DNA of 64,000 nt from Diphasiastrum complanatum (Eukaryota; Streptophyta; Lycopodiopsida; Lycopodiales; Lycopodiaceae): NCBI GenBank assembly GCA_029204225.1, contig CM055092.1:39939800-40003799 (forward strand). The letters are read 5' to 3'. Under the pieces are notes generated by a model. It saw only the letters and a list, made by a program, of their open reading frames with translations. It was not told where the DNA came from and searched no databases. The first letter of the stretch is position 1. Every line of letters starts with the position of its first letter. Shown piece by piece: positions 10,701 to 22,400 of the stretch. A program made the translations under genes and the position numbers.

Positions 10701-13700
10701 TTCTGACGCAACTTAGGCATAACTATGAGTACACTGGACCAATGTCAAATGAAAAACCACATCCTCTTTCCTCGAAAACTTTATCATCACTTTATGTGAC
10801 CAGAATGTGATGGGCACTTGCCACAACCCATTCATGACCCTAAATATACGAGCTGTTTTTTTTTATTGAAATAGATAAGCTATTTGAGTATGGTTTAAGA
10901 ACACTCGAGCATAACAATTAAGACTTGTAATTTTGACGTCATGGAGTCAACCTACGAAATCTCAAACTGATGTAAAAGTAAACTAGAAGCTCAATCATAA
11001 TACATGTATCTTTTAAAGTTCATTCTATTTCGTGCAAATATTCTCAAGGTTTTCCTAATAGAAAATGAAATCTGACTTGGCTCAAATTCTTCAAAGCCTT
11101 TACTAAATTGCAAACAAAAATGCAATAACTACAGTAGCGTCAAAACATATTGATCAACAGCCACAGGGGATTTGGTAGATTTCATATCACTGGGAGATAT
11201 TATGTTTTTTTATAGAGACACATAAGAGTCAACACACAAGATTACCACATTTTCAAGGATCCATAAGGGACTCAGTATTTCGACCAGAGACTACATCTGT
11301 CGATAGTAGAGGATAGGGGGGATTGAATTTTTAACAGTCCATCATTGAGGTGATTAGACATGATGAGCAGGCACGTTCTCTTTGGATCCGAATTTGGCAA
11401 ACATATTGGATTGGACAAAGATGTTTAAATTGCTGCATGTTATTTCTGCTAGACCACTCCATTGACTAGTTTCTAAGTCGCTTCAAGTTCTGCTGGTATT
11501 TTCAGATATTTGACTATGAGCTTTGGCTTCTGAGGTATATGACATTTTGGGTTAACATGTCCCTCTCCTTCATAGTTTGAACATAAAAGAACATATTGTT
11601 GCTGCTGCTGCTAATTGTTTGAGGATACATACATTGGACAATGACGATATTGGTATTACCAGGACATATACCACCTATACCATGAATCTCTCTCCTACCT
11701 TCTCCAGTACTTCCCACATAATAGCCCACTTCAAACCCAGACCACTTTTTTCGCAGTTGCACTCCATACATTGGCCTCTATTGCCTTTTCGACAAGGCAT
11801 CGTTCTCCTTCCCACACCCACTCTCATCATCCACACCAACCCTGGTATGATGAGGCATGTAAACATCTCCATCTGCAACTCAAGCACGAACGAATACATA
11901 TCCCACATCTTTTATGTAATCTCAGATGTCCCAAACAGATCTATGAGAGTAATGATGGGAAATGGCAAATAGTTCTTCTCTTTAGTTCATATTTTGGATC
12001 TTTTTGAAGAGAGTTCCTCCCCCATGCCCCACCCATACCTCTTACATGTACTTGGGTACACTCTTCACAGGTCCCATCTTTAGTGCAAGACAGGTTGCTA
12101 CTACCAAGTTGATGAAGGGTCATGCCTCCTTGGTTAGTCTTGAGCGCTAACCCACATCTCTAATAGCTTGTCAAAACAAAATCACGACTTACGATGCGCC
12201 CAATAAGCTTGGGCCAGAAGCCTAAGTCACGTTACGGATCATCCTCATAACTTACAATTGACTTCCCCTCGTGCCTTTATACAACTTTTTTGGAACGACA
12301 AATGCATACAATGACTTGAGGCAATTTCCATGTCACTGACATGATGAGCAACTTCGGAATTTCCAAATAGTTGTTCTGTAATATGCCTAACAGAACATAA
12401 TGTGTGTATGCTAGCGAGTTGTTGTGAATGTGCACAATTTAAAACTTGATATCAAACAATAATGCAGGCTTGTGACATTTCTAAAATGGTAACAAAGCTT
12501 GAAAAATGACAATACGTTTACGATTCAATTAGAAATGACAATTAACAACGTACTCTAACATACATACAATTGAGACTATGAATCTCACTTCCCCCAAGCT
12601 AATTGATAGTCAACTTGGCATGAGCATCTAGTAGGCCTACTCAGCAACTCGCTAAATTCTTAAATAGTGGAACTTGCTCAACATGTTGAAGTCTTTGTTT
12701 CTAAGTAAAACAATGGCCATTTAGCTTTAAGGCATGGATGGAGTAAATCCAAATTCATTTGATGTCTAGAGTCACCAAAATTGGACAAAGAACAAGGTAA
12801 CATGCATACAATTTCAAACCTTATGATGCAAAAACATCCACTATGGATTGTGGAATGATTTGTTAAGGCATGCCCATGCCCAAATAAACTATAATACTTG
12901 AATCACTTTCATAGAGTTGGAAGTCCGCTTCACGATAAAGGTAACAACATGAGATTCCTACTTCACCATTTGGGTAAAAATATTACAATCATTACTAAAA
13001 CTTGCTTAATGGAAGGCTTCAAAACAAACACTTGAAAGAGACAAATGAAGTGACTTCATAAGCCATTATTTAACAAGCATGCACGAATAAAAAAATATCA
13101 CAACGTAATGTTTCACCTACTAAATGCTCTATCAAGCCAATAGTTTATTTACAAAAAATATCAAATTTTGAAAAGGCTTTATAAGGACAAAGACCATGCA
13201 ATGAACAAGATGCCATATGGCATAAATATGCCACCAGGTATACAAGCCCCTGTCAACAATATGTTACCAAGAAAATTAGTCTCATCTACCACCACCATCT
13301 TCAATTGAAACAAAAGAAAGGGACTGAAGAAGATACTAACATCCACATTTTTGGCCTTGACATTCTTTGCCTTCACCAAATTAGGATTCTCAATTTCAAT
13401 AACACCTTGGATGCCCTTTTTTTTCTGCACAAGCATCAACTTATAAGTTCTATTCAAATCACAACATACAATTTTCTTTTCATGTCCTTCAGTGCCTTGC
13501 ACTTGCTGAAAGACTTCCAACAAAACCATATATCATACGCCTATATCTGTTACCAAAACTTGCCACTAAGGGAAGTGCAAAAACAAACTCACCATGACGT
13601 AATGCCACATAGGAATTAGGAAGACATAGCATGAAAAGAGTAATAAAGACCACTTTTGCTATGTAGCTACTATAAAACTCACTTGATTGTTCATTCAAGC

Positions 13701-15010
13701 TCTCTTAGAGCCTTTAGTTTATAAATAAATTTGAAACCGTTCTTTTGAAGGATTGAAACTCAAATCTTATTATACCTTTAAAACAACTCTCATATTTGAG
13801 ATTGCATGCTCGGGAACCACTTTTTACATGTTCTAACACCTATGTTTTCTTATGTTAGCACTCATATGATTTCGGGCATCAAAAATAATATTCAAAATTG
13901 CTTCAAATGGTTTCGATATTTTATGCCACAGTTCAAATATATTTATGCCACAGTTCAAATATGTTTAATACATTGAGTGATAAACTTTTGTAAGCTTAAA
14001 TTCTACAATACTTTCTTGTCAGGATAAAAATGGTACAGAATCTCAAAGTTGCAAAAAAAGTCATTCGTAACTTGAGACAAACGCTTGTGAACGATATACT
14101 TAAAACTCGCATTATCTTTATTTCAAGAATTTAGCCCATCTCATAGAATCATAATTAGAAACTTACACGCGAAGTTTGACATGCTTCAACTTAAATTTTC
14201 AACTTTCAAGCATATTTCAAGTTGGATGGTTTAATTTAACAATTTTCAAAGCTATATGAACTTTTAGGCATCATATTAACAGAAAAATTACCACCTTATT
14301 TTGTGTCGACATTTTTTGGGAATGGTAAATTGATAAAAACATTTCAAAAATTTCCACGTTTGTCGTTTGTTGATAATTAGTTGCAACTATGGTATAAATT
14401 ATACTTGAGTGATAAAGTTTAAAAATAAACACAGGAATTACAACCTCAAAAAAGAAACCAAGGAAAGCGAATGTGTTGAAAAAAACCCACAAAGAACACA
14501 AGTTTTCTTCCCTTTTGAGGAAGAAGAAAGAGATAAATCTATTTCATTGTCCTTTTCATGTTTCAAAATTTTAGAAGAAAACCGAACACCATGACTTGGC
14601 ATTGTTTTCCATTCCACCAACAAAACATAACTTTGTCCCCAATTGCAAAAAATTTCAACATCATAGTTGCTCCAATTTCTAAGGTCTTTTTTGGGGCTTA
14701 TGGTGAGAAAAACAAAAGTAACTTGAACAAAACATTCTGAAAAACATGATGATGATCTGCCAAACCACCTATTAAGCAAAGGCAAACCAGCATTTGGAGG
14801 TCAAACTTTTCATATTGTAAGAACTACATAAGACAGGAATTAGAGGTTTTCAAATATGTGTGTGTAACATATATATAGTTTTAATATGCCAAGGTTGTTT
14901 CTACACTAACTACCACACGCGCGCACACATCATAGCACCATAGCATATGAATGACGTTCCAACTTGTTCTGTAAGTATCAAAAGATAAATTGATATTAAT
15001 AAATGTTATA

Positions 15011-15041
<31 letters not shown>

Positions 15042-17539
15042 CTCCAAGATGGACTAGCACATGCCACACATTCTATTTACTACTCAATTTTCGCAAGAGA
15101 GAAAAAATATGGCCATGGAACCTTGCTTGAACAACCAATTGCCTTGGAGTGAGCAAGGCATTAGTGCTTGCAATGTTTAGGGTTAAGTGTACAAGACAAT
15201 CTTGATAGAGGACATCTTCGCCACGAACAATCCCATCATAATCTAGCCCTTCCTACTTAAGCAAACCCCTTGGCAACCCACATTGCCTCGTGCTTGTCTA
15301 TTGTTCCATTTGTCTAGAACTTGGTCTTGTAAAATCATTTGAAACCAATATGTTGATTTCCTTCTAACAATTCCATGAGTCTCCATAATGGAATTTTTCT
15401 ACTCTTGTATGGCAACATGTATACTTCCTCCTTTATTGCTTATTTATGTGAATAAAGCTCATGTAATACAAAATAGTAGTATTAGGTGCAAAGTTTATCT
15501 TGTGTATCGTGTTGCCATAGTTGCCTATGAGATCTCCTTGCCCGTCAGTTTAAGGTATCAAATTACATCTGAACTCCTACTCAGCAATTGTATGGAGCAA
15601 TGAATTGCATCTTAATACTACATTTAAGGAATAAGCTCATGCCCTATAACAATCTTGAATGTTAGAATTCTACATACTATAGTTTGTGCCATAGTTGATA
15701 AAGTGGTACGCAAAGTATCATGCATGTGGGTGTTGGCTCTTCAGATCCAGCTAGTTGTATGTCCTAAACATGGCAAGAGCCCTCTTCTTCATGAGCACAA
15801 ATGTGACCAAGAAGATAGCAGTGGATGTGAAGGTAGAAACCCAACGGCGGTCTCCTATGTCGTGCATCAAAAGATCAATGCACTGTGCTACACATGAGGT
15901 CCACACAATGGCAAGGTGGTCTCTCTCCAAAAGCTCACCCGTGGCCACATAGTTGATGGCATTGTCGATGACCACCTGCACTACATGTTGTGCCACACCT
16001 CAATGCCTGCTACACATATATGCTCTTTAATAAGCTCTCCCGACTCAACATAGCCAGCTCGGGAAGCATCCACACCCTTCAGAATCATAGTGCTCAAAGG
16101 ACATGAAATAAGACGACGCTTACTATCAGTAAACCCATCAAATAAAATAGAGCACCCATATGTGGCCCAAGCATGCCATATGGGGCTAAGCCTTCTAGTG
16201 ATGTGTGCATGCTCCTCCCTCATATGGCCCCTCACAAGTGGGGGGCCTACAAGTGGCATCACAAGATGCAATCTCCCTCATCACATCACAGAAGATGCTG
16301 GTGTTGGCCAAGACAAATGCAAGATAGCCATTGTAAATAAATGGCGCGTCTAGTGGTTGGCTCATGAAATGTCCTCTACCACCCAACAGGCACTATGCTT
16401 TGTTAATATATGCCTACCTTGCCCTATATATGTGCATGTCATTGTGACTTGACTCTAGGGTGTGAGGCTCCACCCTGTGGTCTCTCCCCAACACCTCCCA
16501 TAGTTGCCACCTCTATTGGTCCTAACCACCTCTGCCATGCCCTCCCCCCATTGACTCTCCTAATGGAAATGCATCCCCTATAAATGATGGTCATGTTGTT
16601 GATGAAGTAGGCCATGATGGCCATGTTGTTGATGTAGACCATGATGGCCCTACGGCTGATGGTGAAGGAACGATGGATCAACCCTAGTGCTAGAAAGTGC
16701 ACTAGTGTTGTCAACCCCTACTACTGTGGCAATAGAACCTAGCAACCCACACACATGTAGCATGGGCCTATGAGTTGGCACAGTCATTGCTACTATTCTA
16801 TATGTTCTCAGTAGGCACTCTCGCTTACGTGTAGGAACTTCCATACATGGGGTATGGAGGACAGCCCATCTAGCCTAGCCGAACCAAGCAAATGCGACCT
16901 AATCCACTGTATATAGTGGTAGTTTCAAATTATTGTAGACACTTTCTTGTCATTTCAATACAAGCAAGTTGGCCCTCTTATGGAATGGATGAAGAGCAAC
17001 ACTAAAAGGAGGCTTCATGGGCAGACATCCTTAAACATCCAGGTAAATCGAGTGCCCCAGTCTCTTTTATCTCCGCCACATTCACTAAGAGCCGGTTGCG
17101 AGAGCAAAAGACCCTCAATGTCCGTGTAAGAGGCATCCCTAACTCTTAGGATGCTCTTGGAGAAGCCAAAAAGTTTCTGGACGAAAACCTCCAGCATCAT
17201 ACCAATGGTTTGGATACAGCTTGGCGTACCAAGAAAGGCGTCAACACTCTTGTCTTACGCTTTACTTCGTTGGAGTCTAGGCGAGAGGTGCTATGATGTC
17301 GGTCTAAGCTAAAGGATACTAAGATCTTTCTAGATGAAGATCTTACTTATGTGCAAGTTGTGGAAAGGAAAAAGGCCCTTCAGAAAGCTAAGGATACAGG
17401 CAAACGAATGATCTACAAAGATGGTAACATTCATTTTGTTGAGACCAAGTATAAAGCTAATGTTGAGAGTATAGTTTCGACTGAGTTAGAGCCAAAGTTT
17501 AGAGAAATGAAGAGTTGCCCATTTGAACATGTAAATGGT

Positions 17540-17599
<60 letters not shown>

Positions 17600-19420
17600 T
17601 TAGTTGTCATTTTGTTATGTTCCAGTAGTTTAGATAATGCAGCAATTTTGTTTCGACGGCATTGATCCATCTAGTTTTCCATCATACTTGGATGTACTTC
17701 TCTCGTCTTATATGACTTTTGGCATGAAAAGACATTGAAAAATCTTTCTTTCTTCCTTTCTCTCTCTCTCTCTCTTTTTAGATGATGAGCTTATCAATGC
17801 AGACATGATAAGGGTCTTCGGACTTCTGGCCACCAGAAAGAGATGGATTCTCACCGTGAATTGATCCTATCAATTCAATCACACCTGCAGCGGACAAATG
17901 CATCCATCGTAGAACTCAAATAGAAAATTAAAGCCATCCAATGCGCATCATCCTCTCATGTAGCTACTTCATCTACGATCTAGAAACTCGAAAGTAAAGT
18001 GGAGCAGCATCATATAGTTGTCCAATCTTGGGCAAATGTGCTCAAAGGTCCAGGTAAATCAGATGCTCCAATTTCTTTCATTTCTGCTACACTTACTGAG
18101 AGTCAAATGCGGGAGCAAAAGGCACTCAATGTTCGTGTCAGAGGCATCCCGGATTCTCAGGATGCCCTTGCAGAAGCCAAAAAAAAATTTGGGAGCTACT
18201 CTCCAACATCAGCCTGGCATACCAAAAAAGATGCTAGCACCTTGGTCCTGCACTTCAACTTGTTGGAGTCTCGACGGGATGTATTGCGTCAAAGATATAA
18301 ACTAAAAGCCCAAGATCTTCCTAGATGAAGACCTCACCTTTGTACAAGTGATGGAAAGAAAAGAGGCTATGCAAAAAGCGAAAGCTACAAGGAAATACCT
18401 CATATCAGGGTTGCACTGTGTTTCTAGAAACGCGGTTCAAAAACGCATTTCTGAATTCTGGGAACGTTTCTCGGAAACGTGTTCTTTTTATTTTTTTTAT
18501 TTTTTGGTGGGCAACATGGGTATCAGATGAAAGCTCTAATTATGCTGCCGAGCATTTCTAATACAATTCAGTCAAGTTTAGGTGCATTAATCCATGTTGG
18601 GTTCTGTAAAGGATAAAAATTCAAAACTAACCTCTAGCCTGTTCGTTACGATCACCCCGCCGGGGGGGGCCTAGGTGGTTGTCGCCGGCCCCCCCTGGCG
18701 ACAGTAGCAAGGGGGGCAGCAACCCCCCGTAGATAAAAATGGGGGTCCATATGCGCGCCGATAAGGGCCTAATATTTATGCCCCCAACTGTATGCACATT
18801 GCACTCACATCTCCAGTGAAATGATTGCAAAAGTGATCATCATCCATAGAGTTGATAGTGTAGCATTAACAATTACTGAGAACTAGAGCAAATAACAACC
18901 AAATAGTTACTGAAAATAACATCTGTTTGTGCCCTATCTACTGCACTTCTGAGAGGCAAAACGCTGATTTGACCATTGCTCCCCTAAAAAAATTTCAGCC
19001 ATAAGCTATTTTTCCAAAAAAAAAAAAAAAAAGAATTGTGATTCTGTACCAGAAACGCGTTTCTGTGCAACTATGCCTCATATATAGACACGGTAAAATC
19101 CGTTTTGTTAAAGCTAAACATTTACCTGAAACAAAATAGATATTGGGTCAAATTCGGAGTTAGAATAGTTGAGTTTGAAATGTCCAATTAATCTAATGCT
19201 ACTAATGAGAGTTCGAGTAGAATCAGAGTTAGAGAAATGAAGAGATGTCCAGTTGAACTTGTAAATGGTCTTTCACCATATAATCTTGGCCATAAATTCT
19301 TTTCTTAGTTAGCTAATCTATTTTAGTTAAGTTGTTTGACGACATTGATCCGTCTAAGTTCCGTCTCTTTTAATGTACCTTTGGTCTTATATGCCTTAGG
19401 GCATGGAAAAGACGTTAATG

Positions 19421-19492
<72 letters not shown>

Positions 19493-22400
19493 CTTCCAAT
19501 AATTCGACCCAAGACCGCTACACCTCACTTTTCTTTTCGTACACATCTCATCCCACGCTACATAGTCGTGCTCAACTCTCTTTTGCAAGATTTTCCCTTC
19601 TCCTCTCCTATTGAGCAACAGGCCAGCTTCTTGTCGCTCTCCCTTATACAAGCCACCACCCAGGCCATTCCCCCTAAGACATATCCCACTCATCGAAAGA
19701 CCTATAACCGATGGTATGATCATGATTGCCACGCCTTACATAAGCAGGTGGTATACGCCATGGATCACTCTCCTGATCTTTTAGTGCACGTACAAAAGCA
19801 ATATCGTCATGTAGTTAATAAAAAGAAAAGAGACTCTCTAACAAGAGATGGTCAGAAACTTATAGACTCCCTTTTCTCTTCCTCCTCCTCTCTTGGACAG
19901 GCTGGCTTTAGACCCGGATACTCTACTATTGATCATGCATTTGTCCTACGCTGCATCATAGAGGAGGCTCGACATCGGAGACAGAGAGTATATTGCTGCT
20001 TTGTGGATTTCCGCAAGGCCTTTGACTCAGTTCCACGGCACCTGCTACTTCAGCGCTTACCTTCACTTTGGTTCTCACAGGATATCATTATGGCTATCAG
20101 CGCCTTATATGAGAGGGTTTTAGCACGTTTCAGAGATGGCAGCAGCTGGTCGCCTTTTATCCAAAGCACAGTTGGAGTCAAGCAGGGATGTCCACTCTCT
20201 CCCACTCTTTTTGCATTGTACATTGATGATCTAGAGCGGATCATCAAGGAGGAGGGGGGTGATGGATGTCCACTTGCTGATGTTATTATTCCTATCTTAC
20301 TGTATGCGGATGATGTGGCATTGCTATCCTCTACAGCCTCTGGATTACAGCGACATCTTGATGCTCTATATGGTTTTTGCTTAGTGTGGGGCTTGACGGT
20401 GAATAATGCTAAGAACAAAGTTATGGTGTTTAACACAAATCGGCATCATATGAGAGATGACGCTTTTTATTATGATGGACAGCAGCTAGAGATTGTTACA
20501 CCATACACCTATCTAGGTGTATTATTCACCGGCCCCTTACTCACTTTCCGCTCTACTGCTCTATATCGCCTGTGTAAGGGGCATGCTGCCTTGGTACATA
20601 TGGAGAGAGTGTGTACTACTTACCATATTCATGATCCTACTACGAGAGACCACCTTTTCTCTACGGTAGTCTCACCTGTGACTATGCACTCGACAGAGGT
20701 CTGGTGCCCAGGGATATCTCAGGGTACTTGGAGAGACATCACTCGTCTGCAAATCACCATGTTAGGGAGGATGATTCGTGCGAAGCCGTCAGTTCCTCAT
20801 GAGATTCTTTTAGCGGAGTTTGCCTCACTCCCCATGGTAGTAGAGGCTATGTTTCAGATTGTTACCTTTCTACATCGACTTGAGAACATGGATACTCACA
20901 GATACGTGATGGCAGCGCTTACTTCTTCTCAGACTATAGCTGGACAGCAGGCTAGGTCTTCTTGATATGGTGATGTGGTGGCTTTCTTTCAGTCTAAGGG
21001 CTTCTCGATGCTAAATCTCCCACAGGGAACTCATACATTTATCAGACAGCAGCTGTATCGGAGATATTGCAACATAGTATGGGATCATCCTGACCATGAG
21101 AGAGTCAAGCTTACCTTCTATGGCACACATATCTTACGCAAAGACAGTTTGGGACTCCCTGTTAGACCTTTATATCTCTCTCTCCCTCTTTCTTTTGGGC
21201 TCCGCTACAGATTGGGACAGTTACGAGTCTCTTTGCATCAGCTTGCTATTGAGACAGGCAGATATTCAGGCATTTTGAGAGAGCATCAGATATGCCAGGT
21301 ATGCACATTGAGTGTAGTGGAGGATGAGTTTCATTTTTCTTCATATGCCCTACATACTATGAGATATGTGGCCGATATCACTATTTATATCGTGACACCC
21401 CTATTACCCTTTGTACATTTCTGGAATATCAGGATCCCAGATGTGTCGGCCTTTTACTACGAGAGATGCTTATGTTGAGAGCCTTTTTGCTACCATCAGA
21501 GAGTATTACTGATTCTAGCCAGCATCTCATTACTAGCTTCTTTCAGAAGCGGGAGCGCGATGACCTATCGGATGATGAGGCAGTCATACCTGTGAGGGCG
21601 AAGGCCCAGCGTGCTCAACCACCACCTCTTGCCAAATCTATGTGCGCCTCTAGAGCTACCAGAGCTCCTCGATCACAGCCCACAACTGCTATGGGTATCA
21701 GACGCATTTTTCGAAAATGATATTTATCCTTTTACTTTCCTCGGCAGAGCAGGCGGTTAAGCTCTTGCACCTATACCCTCTTCAGAGCTGGAGGTTAAGC
21801 TCTTGTGTATCTGCTCTTTTATGCATTTTATGATTCTATATTGGCTATGTCTTTTCCTAGCTCGAGAGAGTTCTATATTGTCTTTTCCATTTAGACTAGC
21901 GTTTTTTATTATGTTGTCTGACATGGACAGTAATCCTACGAGACATGTACTTATTCATTCTGTCTTATGTGCCCTTGGGCACTCAATAGACATTAATACA
22001 TTTTCTTTCTTTCTTTCTTTCTTTTTTCTCTCTCTCTCCACACACCCATACACATGTACTTTTGATATATTCTCTCCAGACATAGTAGAAGAGGCCATCG
22101 ATCGATTAAACCTACATAAAGCCAAAGACATTGACGAACTAGAGGCTGAACTTTTGAAGCATGCCGACATTCTAAAGCTACATTTAAGCACATAGCCAAC
22201 GTAGGATAATTTTACTTGTTGACCTTTGTTAGCCACCTTTAATGATAGAATTTATTATCCCAAAGATTTTGATCATTGGTGACTTTAGTTGTATAGTCAC
22301 ACATTTGTGAGTAGATCAACCTTTGTTAATAAGGCGGTGATCCCATGAAAGTCGACAACTATCGTACCATCATGATTAGCCACCTCTTTGCCAAAGTTTA

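Noticed and set aside
10013-10810. Plus-strand frames of 139 and 89 codons as genes
   Set aside because: They run through the palindromic repeat elements and match each other only as DNA repeats.
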